A stretch of DNA of 64,000 nt from Monomorium pharaonis (GCF_013373865.1 NC_050467.1:6138001-6202000); one strand, 5' to 3'. Counted from the stretch's first letter, positions 14,601 through 24,820 are shown. Numbers and translations are program-made. Notes: generated by a model from the sequence alone, not told the origin.

Positions 14601-17600
14601 ACGTGTAATTCGCTTACATACGGAAGAGTTTGATATCAAAATTTTTAGATATTATTAGTCACAAAAATCTTGTCGCTTTCCAAAAAAAAAAAAAAAAAAA
14701 AAAAAATCTTAAGAAAACGTCATCACATATCTTGTAAGAAATTTTGAATGACTTGATGTTGTGTACAGCAAGCATACCGGGACGCATATATACGTATGTG
14801 GTTTGTAGAAATTACGAGTCGATTATTATTAGCGACTCACCACGGCCTTGCTCGCGCTTTCCGGTGTCAGCTTTTTCTCGGCATTCGCCGGTTCAAACTT
14901 GAAGTTCGTGAGATTCACGGTCAGAATGCCGCCCTTGTAGAAGCCAAACGTGCTCAGGGTGATGTAATGCCTGCCGTCTTTCTGAAATACGTACGAGATT
15001 TCGTTTGTGAGCGAGGGCAGGTATATGCATTCTGTCAAGAGCGGAAAAACAATAACCGCAGGAACTGAAGGATCACTATTCTGAAAAGAAGCGGATTTGT
15101 ACAAAGTCCCTCGGCTCTTATCTTTCGATAGGAAGCCTTTGAAAGGGAACAATTGAGAAAATAGACCAATTTTTTCCGATGGCTCCCGGAATGCCAAATA
15201 GCAATATATTTCTTTATACTTTTCAAACTGATTTTTAATTCTGATTTTTAAAAAGTTTTAATGTATTGATGAGGTATCTCATCAAATATAAAACTATCAA
15301 ACATATATTATATCATAAATTTTTATTGTTAATTTTTACAAATGTATTAATTAATGTTTTTTTTTTGCTGGTAACATACGTTACGTTTTTCATCTTAATA
15401 GTTCAAGTTCTGCTTAATAGAAGAAAATTATTAATATTTCAAAACGAAGGCATTATCAAGGGGAATTATTTTAAACCTTGACATTACAATACTTGAGAGC
15501 ATTGTTATTTCAAGATCTTTCTCTCAAAGTATTTTGTATGCAATTGTAGTATTGAACCACTAAAAATTATTAAATTTGCACAAAAATATTTTCAAGCACT
15601 AAGATCTGTTCTAATTGAATAAAATCTTTTCCACTTAATTTGTATTGTTCATAAATCAGTAAATTTTTTACTTAACATTGTTTATTTTATTATAGTTTCA
15701 CACTTTTATTGCCATTTGCATAATATTGTGTCATATGATAATTTTAATACTATTCCAACAAATGAAAATTTGTTAAACATCAGAATTAAATTCAATAGCT
15801 CAAAAATTATAAAAAATATTACATTTTTATTTGCTACTCTACAAATCAAAATTGGACCATTTTATTCATCATCCTTCTAGAAGGATGACGTACCAGCTCC
15901 GTCATAATTATACAATTAGTAATCAATAATAGAGCGTTGCAATTTGCCCGAAACTACACGCAGAAAATTATAATTCATGTATTAAGAAAAGTTGCTCAAT
16001 TTTTAGTTTTCTTCTTTCACATTATCTTTATAAAGAATATTTTCTGGATGTAATAGTCTTGAAATGGACTCGTTATTTACTGGAAACAAATAATGTTTAT
16101 TCAAATTAAATTTCTGTATACTTACAAAAAATTTATATTTGTATAAATAAAGTAAATATTATTTATTTCAAATATTAAAAAAATTCATCTATTATAAGTT
16201 AACCATAAACATCAAATTTATTCAAAATATACTCAAAATCCTAGTAAAATTTAATACCTTAATCAAGAATATTAAGTAAAATGAAAATTTGATTTGCTTA
16301 TTATTTTAACATTTCGATAAAATTTTTAACATTCTCTACAAAAGAATATAATATCTTTTTCTTCGATTTATGAGAGAGAAAGAGAGATAATAATACAGAA
16401 AGATAATAAGTTTTAATAATTTAATATTTCAACCAATGTTAAATTAAATAGGAATTTAATTTGATCATTATTTTAATTTTTTGTCGATATAATTTTAATT
16501 ATATTCTTCGAAAGAGTATAATTTATTTTCTTAATATGTAATAATAATTTTTTTAAAATTTCAAATAAATATGTATTTAAAACAATTTAAAAAAATTTAT
16601 GTTAAAATTAACCGTTACTTATAAAGAACTACACAAAAGTAAAAGTTAAACTAAACAGTTGTTTTCTTGGCAGTATCTTTCAACATGTACATGCAGAAAA
16701 AATATCACTCTCGTGCTAAGAAAACCGATTACTTAATTCAAGATTTCTTCTTTATGTAACGTTTATCTTTAGAAAAAGAATATTTTCTTGATAATAGTCT
16801 TAAAATACATTCATCATTTACTTGAAACAAACAGTATCTGCTTAAATCATATCTTTGTATATACACACAAAAAACTATATTTGAATTAAATAATTGTTAC
16901 TAATTTCAAATATTTCAAATATTTATATCCACAAATATATTATAAATTCATTATAATAAGTATTGAGATTATTCACAATTTATTTTAAATGCTAATATAT
17001 TATAATTTAACATTTCAATAACAAATGTTAAATTACAAAAATTCTATTTACTTATCATTTTGACTTGCTTTCAATAAAATTTTATAATACAATACTCTTC
17101 CAAAATGCCCCAAAAAATCTTTTTGTCAGTACGAGATAATGAGTCCTTTCTAAAAAATATAATAAGTAAATATATAAAAGAATTGTCAAGAGAAAATATT
17201 CTTTATTAAAAGTAACCGTCATACTTACTAGAAGGAAAAGAATAAATAGAGTAAAAGGTTTTCTTATTTCTTAACCGTAGAATTGAAACTCTTTTGCATA
17301 TACAGTTCTTAATTGCTCCGCAATAATCTCGCTTGAGAAACTCATCAGTCAGACGCGTTCATTTAACTATCAGTTCTACATTCCAATGGCAAAAGTCACG
17401 GACGATCAATCGTCACCGTTGACCGATACGACAAGACCGATAAATATCTCGTAACACGAGGCAATGCGACGCGCTCCAGAATTATTGACGCGCGCACGAT
17501 GTATCGCCTCTCGACGTATACGCTCGTGTCTCCCAGGGCTCCACGCATACAACGTGTAACGCACGTAACCCTTGCTTTTCCTCAGGACCTCCTCTCATCA

Positions 17601-17891
17601 TATCCTACCGCGTGCGCGTTAATTCGCGTCGCGACTCATCGATAAAGCGACCCCGACGAGCACGCAGACACATTTTTCGGAGCGTCACCGTTAGGTAATC
17701 GTTAGCGCGTTGCTTCCCCACCCTTCCCTTCACCCCGGCCGCGTGATAATGATAATGACGGACGCGCCAGCCGTCTGGAAGGTAAGCGGACCAACCCGTA
17801 TATCCAGCTTGTGGATCCTCGCGCTCGCCGTGGCCACCAGCAGCAGGAGCGACAGGCAAACGCGCCCCAGGTCAACCGCGCTCGGCCGCAT
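2659..17891 (-). CDS. GPR107: GPR107/GPR108-like seven-transmembrane protein
   Basis: Nine exons join in frame to 556 residues: 17796-17891, 14841-14981, 7389-7546, 6771-6922, 4825-5084, 4611-4744, 3845-4112, 2970-3242, 2659-2847; phases match at every junction and introns are GT-AG. The start ATG at 17889-17891 gives a hydrophobic signal peptide ending near residue 22, followed by the family's R-I-H-K-L. Exons 2-5 encode the luminal ectodomain with the STFGF and EEGLYNLYFHNC motifs. Exons 6-9 encode the lung seven-transmembrane domain, including YYITHLLKGA, VDLVCCGAILFPVVWSIRHL and FFVLTGYKFRPAS, then a short acidic tail. The family acts in the Golgi and endosomes in receptor and toxin trafficking. 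Length fits the family. Intron 2 is expanded by a same-strand LTR retrotransposon. The identity is solid; the choice between GPR107 and GPR108 is not resolved, since insects usually have one member. Confidence 0.95.
4225..4540. repeat. MITE-like inverted repeat in intron 6 of the GPR107-like gene
   Basis: An arm of about 45 bp at 4228-4273 (core AAGTATTTTAAACTTCTTC) is repeated in inverted form at 4490-4535. The interior is AT-rich with no frame. Related words occur near 6990-7020 and 37550-37780, suggesting a dispersed non-autonomous family. The exact ends are uncertain. Confidence 0.6.
7547..9132. other. Intron 2 of the GPR107-like gene, part before the retrotransposon
   Basis: AT-rich intronic sequence. 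I see no exon, RNA gene or clear repeat in it. Confidence 0.7.
9129..9132. repeat. Target-site duplication TACG (left copy)
   Basis: TACG directly precedes the outer edge of one LTR; the same four bases (14619-14622) follow the other LTR. The next base outward differs on the two sides, so the duplication is 4 bp. This length is common for Gypsy-type insertions. Confidence 0.85.
9133..9369 (-). repeat. 3' LTR of the Gypsy-type element
   Basis: 237 bp, TGT...ACA ends, matching 14382-14618 base for base by eye. No strongly purine-rich polypurine tract is evident in the 46 bp between the gag-pol stop and this LTR, which is unusual. Confidence 0.93.
9416..13705 (-). CDS. Gag-Pol polyprotein of the Gypsy-type element
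   Basis: A single uninterrupted frame of 1429 codons carries both Gag and Pol, with no frameshift between them. Residues 1-40 form a SAP-like helix-extended-helix (VELKGVLREM...NELIERL), unusual for Gag. A charged coiled-coil stretch (about 85-115) and a Gag core follow. Two CCHC zinc knuckles start near residues 338 and 362. The protease has a DTGS active site near 425. Reverse transcriptase carries YMDD near 739. RNase H has its D and E residues from about 887. Integrase shows the HHCC zinc region near 1077 and a D,D,E triad near 1142, 1201 and 1238, then a GPY/F-like module (FRGPYKVIKKL) and an acidic tail. All key residues look intact. It presumably makes particles, copies RNA and integrates. 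Confidence 0.95.
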   Translation of the reverse strand: MDPNSLTVVELKGVLREMNCSTNGSKNELIERLKAADPSGAWMNKVRKGNPHDEQQHTQGAERLGDGNEAGGPNPTECTTILMRELEIRERERRLMERELEIVRRELDMMRSANLRDVSTPVVPSGSEEVEANSRPRVNINSVAELLPPFSGTDVDFDRWERQLRLLKATYALDDKATRLLIGSRLKGKALDWLFSKSEFLEMSLEQLLAEMKTMFRHKVSKMVLRKEFEKRIWKHGESFSEYLHDKVILANKVPVEEEDVVEYIIEGIPDTTLRDQARIQKLKSKESLLEAFEKITMRQKTGPNVGPVIKKKSNNSIAKDDKASGTDDDKAARGVIRCYNCNSLGHLARNCRQPKREQGACFSCGAQGHISKNCKAAATQEKSETKEQVSNVEVMSSEGDNYIRNVKYELSNEPNCVSLELDSLFDTGSAVSFIKIKSVPHNIMRNAEGLSTRFCGINNSQLRILGAVRARMSCDGTTKDETTLLVVPNDTMKPTVILGRDALRSLGYTLQKRQDQLEACVEEILSIDVSDERDQPSHALNVNLELPITVQTEIREIYEKEYVRPERPEAPVVNAELKLELKEHQPFSVMPRRLSWTEKEVLRDLLDKLLKRKVIRVSESEYSSPIVLVKKKNGEHRMCIDYRVLNKYLLRSNYPMPLIEDQLDVLADKKYFTLLDLKDGFHHIKIAKESIKYTSFVTPLGQYECEKMPFGLKTAPLRFQKFINDVLREFIDSGDLVVYMDDFMIATSTIEHHLCVLRKVFRVLVNNLLELRIDKCKFVYTRVEYLGYIISEKGISPTKEGVEAILNFPVPKNVREVRGFVGLCSYFRKFIERFSLIAKPLYDLLKKDVAFEFKECQLRAFEELKAKLASTPILSIYNPRDSTELHCDASSHGFGAILFQKKQDLKLHPIFYYSKRTTETESRYHSFELETLAIVYALRRFRVYLHGVKFKIVTDCQSLKLTLDKRDINPRISRWALELQEFDYTVEHRKGTRMSHVDCLSRCYFVYVVEDNTLEFNLSVSQSQDASIKELQSKLEKTEDKLYEMRNGIVYRKKEGKLLFVVPSSMEASLLYKYHNELGHMGIDKVCEMINRNYWFPKIRSKVGTHIANCLKCIAYSPKSGKREGMLQAIPKEGRPFEVLHIDHFGPVVKDSPKKHVLVVVDAFTKFVKLYATKSTSSQEATNCLEQYFYNYSSPTTIISDRGRCFCSKEFDNFILDHDIKHIKVATASPQANGQAERVNRVIQPMLAKLVDSRDRKNWYKVLPQIEYALNNVPHKSTGDTPSHLLFGTNQRMKPADNVREYLESQSQNDTRDLDVLRNAAKMQICKAQEYNKTYVDKKRKKPHEYAEGDSVMVRNFESTPGTPHKLIPQFRGPYKVIKKLRNNRYVVADVDGHQVTQRPYQGVWEPANMRPWKRTDSETNHESEEDD
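13796..14351. repeat. 184-bp tandem repeats in the retrotransposon leader
   Basis: About three copies of a 184-bp unit lie in the untranslated leader; the anchor CCTCGATGCACACAGCAACGG recurs at 13862, 14046 and 14230. Copies differ at only a few bases. Minus-strand frames through the array are repetitive and cysteine-arginine rich and look like by-products. Confidence 0.9.
14360..14370 (-). other. Candidate tRNA primer-binding site
   Basis: On the minus strand TGGGATCTGAG lies 11 bases inside the 5' LTR; TGG is what pairs with a tRNA 3' CCA end. The gap is longer than usual and the primer tRNA is not identified, so this is tentative. Confidence 0.3.
14382..14618 (-). repeat. 5' LTR of the Gypsy-type element
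   Basis: 237 bp, identical by eye to 9133-9369, with TGT and ACA termini. It would contain the element's promoter and transcript start. Confidence 0.93.
14619..14622. repeat. Target-site duplication TACG (right copy)
   Basis: Matches TACG at 9129-9132 on the other side of the element. Confidence 0.85.
14682..14706. repeat. Poly(A) run of 25 bases
   Basis: A homopolymer 60 bp outside the retrotransposon. No retrosequence or target duplication is seen next to it, so it is scored as a simple repeat. Confidence 0.8.
14982..17795. other. Intron 1 of the GPR107-like gene
   Basis: About 2.8 kb of AT-rich sequence without a convincing exon. Between 15950 and 17200 there are two loosely similar stretches (around 16000-16350 and 16670-17000) sharing words such as CTTTATAAAGAATATTTTCT-like runs, possibly an old local duplication. 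Confidence 0.5.
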
Positions 17892-17896
17892 CTTCC

Positions 17897-17935
<39 letters not shown>

Positions 17936-18360
17936 GTTTTCGGCTCTCGCTGTCACGCCGCACCGACCGCTGCCAGGTGTCACATCACAAGGGAGGACAG
18001 CACGCGCCGCGTCAGGGAGGAACGTCTCTGGCCCTCGCGCGTCGATACGCGAGGAGAAACTGAGAGCAGCTTCAGCTGGCCTGCCACGGCCGGAAACGGT
18101 CGGAACCACCGGACTGTAAACTGCTTCTGCTGCTGGCACCCGCTACACGACCAGTGGTGTTGGGAAAAACGAAGGAATGCGTGAATCGGACCAAGTGCAC
18201 ATGAACCTTCAGGTTCACCAAGATCCACGACGTGGCCGCTTCGTGCTCCTAGCCAGTCGCGCCTCGCAAGCAGAAAAAACGCTTCTTTTTCTTAGCACCC
18301 AGTGCCCAAAGAGCGCATCCAGGTTGGTCCGATCATGAGATACTCCGTTCCATGGCGTCC
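17892..18360 (-). promoter_or_regulatory. 5' UTR and likely divergent promoter region
   Basis: GC-richer DNA lies upstream of the GPR107-like start. It includes a CT run at 17911-17935, read as a GA repeat in the 5' UTR about 20 bases before the ATG. The torsin-like gene 1 lies about 0.9 kb further on the opposite strand, so the region may serve both. No TATA box was identified; promoter function is inferred from position. Confidence 0.45.
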
Positions 18361-19255
18361 ACAGGGCTGGACGATGAAGCCCGACGACCCGGGGCTTCTC
18401 GCTCTTTGGGCGCGTTTGCACTGCTCCGAATTCGGAAGCACGCTTGAGGTTGCCTCTCGGAGGAAAGGTGAAGAAATGGTTGAGGAATTTTCATCTTTTC
18501 CTTATTTAAATTGTACTTCTTTAATTTATTTAAAGAACCTAAGGTACACGTATAATTCGACGATTCGCGAAACTCACAACAATGCTTTCGTTAAGGATAG
18601 TTCAAGGTGGCAGATCGCTGGCGCGCATGCCCAGAATTTAAATCTAATAGATGGTCTGGAGTGCCCGGTCTGAGAAAGAGTTTTTGTAAACAACAGTTGC
18701 CGAAACGGATGACAATGTCACTTCAGTTGCTTTTCAAATCTGACGAACTCAAGAAGCCAGATCACTCCGTTTCTTGCTCATTCTGTTTTGAATGTACGTT
18801 GATAATAGCGTTTTTGATGTCTCGACTTGCGAAAACTTCTCGCTCGAATTTGTGTGGTAGTCAACAAATTATAAGAAGCTTCCTGATTATCAACGATTAA
18901 TTGACAAAAATAGAGCTTCCTTTCTGTCGATTATACTTCCAGTTTGGTCCAATTTGGTTGCGAAGAAGTTTTATCTCGATTCGCTGTAGTCACTTACGAA
19001 CGATAAAAGTTAACAAGTTTAAGTCAATTTTAATGTAAGTAAAAACATTCTTTGAGTTATAAAAGATTCACAAATGCTTTAGCTGATCTGACAAAGTCAA
19101 AACATTAATATGTGTCGTAATTTGTAGATTTCATGCTCTTCAAAATTATGGATCTGGTATAATTTAATTATGAATAATTTTATATGAATAATCAAGTAAA
19201 AGTAGCGAAAATTTGAAATAAATATCTTTGTTGATTCGCATCAGAGAGGAGTAAA

Positions 19256-22170
19256 ATGTCTATCGAGAACGAAACATATACCTTACCCGAGGTCCAAAAA
19301 AACTTCTAGTCTGTTCAGCGAGGAATTTAATCGTAACGAAGAATTGTATGATATAAACGAATCATTCGACAACGGACTGAATAATCAACCTAGGTATTAA
19401 TACTTTTTTTATTCCGAAGGCATTGTAATCGTTAATAGCCTTGTTTTCTGCATATATTTATACAATCTGTGTATCGTACACATTTCGCTCTTAATAATCA
19501 TATTTACATGTAAGCAATACATTATTATTGTTATTATTATTAGTATTAATTGAGTAAATAATCAAGCTTTCTTAAAGTTCTTTAGCTAAAAATTTAAATT
19601 TATTCTTTGATTTCTAAGTTATTTATTGTTATTTATTGTTAATAAAATTTACAATCAATTAAAACAGTATAATCAATTTTATAAAATTCAAACTAAATTT
19701 AATTTAAAAATAGCGCATATAGTCAACGTCAACACCACAATTTAAGTAAACGCGCGTCTATCTAAAGGATATAATATTAAATTGATGAAATATTATTTAC
19801 AGTGAAAGATTGTGTTTAGATCTACAAAAATTGATGGATACCAAAAACGATTTAAACTTGAGCATGCAAGCTAACGAAGGAACATCATCTGACGTTTCCT
19901 TAGAGGAGAAAATAATGGATCAATTAGAAGGTACGATAAATAAAGAGGAATCTGCGAGGCAACCAACATCTATTGAAATCTCATCTGTCAAATCTTTAAA
20001 GTCTAATAAAACCAAGAACAAAGATTTGAAACGTAAAATGCCTTCTCGGCTTACAATTAATTTGTTGCAAATAAAAATGGCAACGTGTTACCGTCACTGC
20101 ATAGAACTTTGTATAATTTTTTTATTATCTGTGATACTCGCATTTGCCTTTGTGATATGTTTTCATGAGGATCACAAACACAGCTCTGATTTTGCGAGCA
20201 CAGTAATCGAATTGAAGAAAAATAGTCAAGAGTATGGCTACACAACAATGGCTACACAAATTCTGTGTGAAGCTCTTCAACTTGACACGCCTTCATTTAG
20301 AGTGATAGTTCTAATCGGCACGGTTGCTAACAAATCAGAATTAATGCATACGGTGCAAATGATAAAAAAGAATTTCCCGAGGAAATACGCCATTCGTCAG
20401 TATTATCCGCCAATCGAGTACGCGAGAGAAATCAATCTTCCTTTTTTTCATCCGAATTTAATCATCATAGAAAATCTAACACTTATCTACGTAGGAGATA
20501 CCATAAACTACATAAAGGAACTTGAAAATACATATAAGAATCGATTCGTAACCGTATTGGCCATTTTCAACATTGAAAAAGACAGTGATGTGATACAAAC
20601 ATTAGATATAATTGAATATAACAACATAATAAGGACCTCTTTGTTTAACGAACATATCAAAGCCGAAATTATTTTGTATGACTTTTTAAGCAAAGATTCC
20701 TTCAGTATGTGCGTAAGAAAAGCAATGAAAGCGAACATCTTACAGTTCACACGGGAGAATTCCAAATATATTGCGCTTACGTTACCAAAGAATACTTCCA
20801 GTTGTGTAGGTATTAATAAAAGAATATTCTTAGAGATTGTTCTACAAAGATTGATGGATATCAAAAACAATCAAAAGAACTCGAGCATACAAGCTAATGA
20901 AGTATTATCATCTGGTGCTTCCTTAGAGAAAAAAATAGAAAATCAATTAGAATGCACGGAAATTAAAAGAAAACCTTCTAGTCAACCGATATGTGCTGCA
21001 ATCTCGCCTTCCGAATCCTTAGATGTACAAACATTAATAAATATCAGAAATAATGTAAACTCGAATTTGCAAGCTAATAAAGAAACATCACTTGCTATTT
21101 TTTTAGAAGAGAAAATAGAAGATCAATTAAAGCATACGGAAGGTAAAGAGAAATCTACGTGTAATGAAGGATCGTCATCTAGTATTTCCTCAGAAGAGAA
21201 AATAGAGGATCAATTAGAACATACAGAAGTTAAAGAGATACCTACGAGTCAACCGACATTTATTGCAATTGAGCAAGTCAAATCCTTATATGTACAAAGG
21301 TTGAGGGACACTAAAAATGATCTAAACTCGAACATGCAAGCTAACGAAGGATCATCATCTGATATTTCATCAAAAGAAAAAATAGAAGATCAATTAGAAC
21401 ATACAGAAGTTAAAGAGGAACCTGCGAGTCAATTAACATTTACTGCAATTTATTGGCAAGCCAAATCCTTCTTACAAAGGTTGATGCACATCATGATGAA
21501 AAACGATCTAAACTCGAACATGCAAGCTAATGAAGGATCATCATCTGATATTTCTTCAGAAGAGAAAATAGAAGATCAATTAGAACATACAGAAATTAAA
21601 GGGGTACCTGCGAGTCAACCGATAATTGATTTAATCTTGCCTTTTAAACCCTTAGATATACAACAATTGATGGACACTAAAACCGATCTAAATTTGAACA
21701 TGAAAGCTAATGAAAAATCATCTAGTATTTCCTCAGAAGAGAAAATAGAAGATCAATTAGAATATACAGATGTTAAAGAAGAACCTGCTAGTCAACCAAC
21801 ATCTACTGCAATTTATTTGCAAGCCAAATCCTTATTTGTACAAAGGTTGGACACCAAAAACGATCTAAACTCAAATATGCAAGCTAATGAAGGATCATCA
21901 TTTGATATTTCATCAAAAGAGAACATAAAAGATCAATTAGAATATACAGAAATTAAAGAGAAACCCGCGAGTCAACCGACAACTGCTGCAACCATATTTT
22001 TAAAGTCTGGGCAAACTATAAGCGTAGACTTGATACTAGAACAATTGGTATTAAGCATATATTATTTTTTATATATTTTACTTAGTATATTATTTGGTTT
22101 TTTAATTGGTTTAACTAATGTCTATATTTTTTATCTTTTTTATTTATTTTATAAATATTACAATTTATAA
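19256..22170 (+). CDS. Torsin-like membrane protein with lost P-loop and internal repeats (frameshifted exon 1)
   Basis: Two exons are proposed: 19256-19393 and 19803-22170. Exon 2 reads through 788 codons but its first in-frame ATG is internal; the acceptor at 19801-19802 joins in phase to the exon-1 donor. Exon 1 starts MSIENETYTL, meets a stop after an A7 run (19295-19301), and is open in another frame from there to the donor, so one base is extra. The protein has a cytosolic repeat unit, a membrane segment near 20098-20160, then a torsin/AAA+-like domain. The P-loop position (20317-20340) reads GTVANKSE instead of GxxGxGKS, and the C-terminal GCK motif is gone, so ATP binding is unlikely. 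About seven copies of a roughly 55-60-residue repeat follow, then a hydrophobic C-terminal segment. Torsin assignment rests on the better-preserved copy 2; function unknown. It may be an adaptor-like pseudo-ATPase or a decaying gene. Confidence 0.65.
19831..21990 (+). repeat. Coding tandem repeats of about 55-60 residues in torsin-like gene 1
   Basis: The unit core is QANEGSSSDISSEEKIEDQL followed by EHTEVKEEPASQPT and a variable hydrophobic linker. One unit lies before the membrane segment (from 19831). About seven follow the AAA-like domain (from 20850), the last ones most alike, as expected for recent amplification. The stretch from 20850 (LMDIKN...IQANE) mirrors the N-terminal unit (LMDTKN...MQANE), so the array seems to derive from it. 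Confidence 0.9.
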
Positions 22171-23255
22171 TCTAAAAAGAAAAAAATCCGACAAAAACAA
22201 ATTTTGAATACAAGCATGAGATATATTATCGCGAATTTTAAAACTCTGTTTCCGTAATTATATTTAGATTTATGTTCGATTTGTAAATGTGTGTCAACTA
22301 TGAATGCGTTATATAATTAATAGTACAAAGTTTTTTTAAATAAAGAATTTCAATTGATGTCTTATTTCTATTTAGAAAAATATAAGTCTAGCACATTTAT
22401 AATACAATTGTTCCTGAACATTATTTCTCACAATATTTTTAAAATGTTGCTGAAGTAATATTGGAAGAAAAAAAAATTGTGTATCAAACTTTTTTTTCTA
22501 TATTAGCATCCCGAAGGCAGCGTCCCGAGTTATTACATTTTGTAGGCAGGATCGGACGACGACATCCGATGGCCCGTGGCTTCCTGCTGTTCAGCGTTTG
22601 CGTTTACATTGTTCCGCATTCAAAACAAAGTTGGGGAGGGGATCGCGCTTCGAAGGACGGAGAACTGGAGACGCCGGAGAAGCAAATGGCCGGCAAAGTG
22701 TAGTGAAGAGTAGCTCGCGAGAAACCAGCACCTTTAGCCTTTCCTTCGAATTACACTTTTTTTAATCTATAATTTAAAGGCCGAAGGTACGGTAATTCGA
22801 TTATTGACAAAACTGTCGAGTGCTTTCGTTGACGATTAGATGGAGGTGCCAGATCGCTGGCACGCATGCTCAGGATTTGAACATGAGTATATAGGTGGTC
22901 CAGGACGCTCGGTCCAGGAATTGAAGTATTTTAAGTGACAGTTTTCGACTCAGCTGACAATGACATTTCAGTTGCCTTTTAAACTCATTGAACTGAAGAA
23001 ACCATTGGCCTTCGCCCGTTCCTCGCTCATTCCGCTTCGAACGCTGATAACAGAGCTTGATATCTCGACTCTTCGAAATCTCTCGCTTGAAATTGCAGTA
23101 ATCACTTACGAGCGATAAAGATAAACGGACGCCAGGTAAACTCTTCGAGTTCTAAAGCACCCACGAATGCTTTGATATTCTCCAATATATAAACGAAGTG
23201 TGAACGTCTATTGTTTTTAGGTTATCCTATTCACGTGTTCTCCGAAATTATGATA

Positions 23256-24820
23256 ACAATGGTATTGAAAGTGGTAAAGCTGAACTAAACATTTCTGCTC
23301 TTGGCTCACAAAATTAGAGCACATTGCCAACGAATGATATATGCAAGTCACACGACGACGAAACTAACCTAGGTATTACTTTTTTTATCTCAGGTATTGT
23401 AATAGGAGTTTTGATAATGTTTTACCTTTTGTATAAATCTTTAACTTTTGTGCACATTGTATCTAAATATTTTGTTTTTTATACATATGCAATATACATT
23501 ATTTGTTATTAATTGAATAAATCTCTCTAGAGCTACATGAAAGAATCAAGCTTTGTTACTTAATGTGTCAATTATATCAAACTTGACATCTTTTTACAAC
23601 AAGAGTTGAATTTACTTTTTAATTTAATTCTCAGCTATTTATTATTGATTAATCTACTTGAACTTAATTAATTGAAGCAGTGATATATCATTTTATGAAA
23701 TTAAAACTGAATTTAATTCATGTGAATATAGTGTATTTAGTTTACGTCAACATAATTTGAAGATCAGATGTGCTCTTCTATAAAGATGCAATATTGGATT
23801 GATAAAATATTAACAACAATAAACTTGATGAAAATGTCAAACGAAAATATAGATTGCCTATATCAGTCTACAGCAACTCTTGATACTTAAAAATAATTTT
23901 GTATAAATTTTTAGTATTTTTAAATCTGACATCAGCATTGTACTTTTATTTGTTTTAAAATACAGTCTTGTGAAGCTGGAATATATAATATTATAAGTTG
24001 AATTGACAAACAATTTAATAGTATTGATGCTAAGAAGCTATGACAAGCTATTTATAAGATCCCTATAAGATCTTCAAAAGATTACAAAGAATTTATCGCG
24101 AAAAATATCTCAGATTTAAATCCAGAAATAGAGATGTAAGATGTAGAAGATCCAGACTTAAATTTTATCTATTATTTTTCAGAATCTTGTTTAGATGCTT
24201 CTTAGCATTAATAGTATTAATTGCTCATTAATTTATAGTGTTACATATACTCATGTAAAGACTACATTTCAAGGCCAACAAAATTGCAACACGTGGCTCT
24301 TATAAGCTGAAAATTATAAAAATTCATATAAAATTATAATTATATGCTGCTGCAAATGATGTAGATGATCTATTTTATAAAATATTAAAGTGATATAGAT
24401 AATTTTATCTTTATATTTAATTGAATATTATTTGCAGCGAAAAAGAGAGGTTGTAATCAGATAGACAGATATCAACAGATTAAAATGGATCCTAACTAGA
24501 GAATATAAAGTAATGAACAACTATCCATTAGGAATCTGAGAATACTTATTCCTACACTAACAGAAAATTCACTGAACAATAGATTTGGAAAAATTGAGAA
24601 GAAATCTGTAAGTCAATTCAAATAAATTCTTGCAACAGCACCTGGTATTTTCCCAGAGGAGAAAATAGAAGATTGTTTTGAATGTACAGAAGTTAAAGAA
24701 AGATCTGCGAGTCAATCGACATCTGCTGTAATCCAAACGTCAAATCTTCAAAATTTATTCAAATCAAACCAACACCTAAAGTGTTTGATAAATAAAAATC
24801 TCATAGATTAATCAAAAAGT
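23256..24820 (+). pseudogene. Decayed 5' part of torsin-like gene 2
   Basis: The exon-1 relic ends at the CCTAG|GT donor near 23370 but has no ATG-led frame matching copy 1. The acceptor-like TTTGCAG near 24432-24438 is followed by stops where copy 1 is open. Repeat-unit relics (EEKIEDCFECTEVKERSASQ in one frame at 24657-24716, then a shift into another frame near 24740) are interrupted by TAA codons, the last shortly before the ATG at 24821. Transcripts from the ancestral start could not give a full protein. Confidence 0.7.
23999..24236. repeat. MITE-like element with inverted ends
   Basis: Arms at 23999-24060 and 24180-24236 are inverted copies (core TAGTATTGATGCTAAGAAGC against GCTTCTTAGCATTAATAGTA). 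The ends resemble those of 28620-29140, so both belong to one family. It sits in the spacer of the decayed torsin-like 5' region. Confidence 0.6.

Larger units (their letters stand above)
9133..14618 (-). mobile_element. Complete Gypsy-type (Ty3-like) LTR retrotransposon
   Basis: The element is 5486 bp and reads on the minus strand, in the sense of the host gene whose intron 2 it occupies. It has 237-bp LTRs at 9133-9369 and 14382-14618 that I read as identical, starting TGT and ending ACA, flanked by TACG duplications. From 5' to 3' it holds LTR, a 676-bp leader with 184-bp tandem repeats, one gag-pol frame (9416-13705), and LTR. The order protease, reverse transcriptase, RNase H, integrase defines the Gypsy group. 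No envelope frame is present. Identical LTRs, an intact frame and an intact duplication indicate a very recent insertion that may still be active or polymorphic. Confidence 0.95.
18360..22330 (+). repeat. Tandem segmental duplication, copy 1
   Basis: This block and 22550-26340 align through upstream DNA, first exon and coding exon. Upstream examples are the stretches near 18607 and 22847, both containing CAGATCGCTGGC, and those near 18709 and 22957 (GACAATG...CTTCAGTTG). Both copies share the exon-1 donor CCTAGGTATTA (19389 and 23368). Copy 1 includes the torsin-like gene with the repeat array. Confidence 0.85.

Noticed and set aside
14682..14706. Poly(A) run as the tail of a processed retrogene
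   Set aside because: No retrogene body or target duplication is present next to it.
17702..18139. Long frames on both strands around the GPR107-like first exon
   Set aside because: CG-rich sequence with few stops; only the exon-1 frame joins in phase to the rest of the gene.
19810..19812. Translation start of torsin-like gene 1 at 19810
   Set aside because: The codon is TTG, and an acceptor just upstream joins in phase to an exon at 19256-19393, so the start belongs to that exon.
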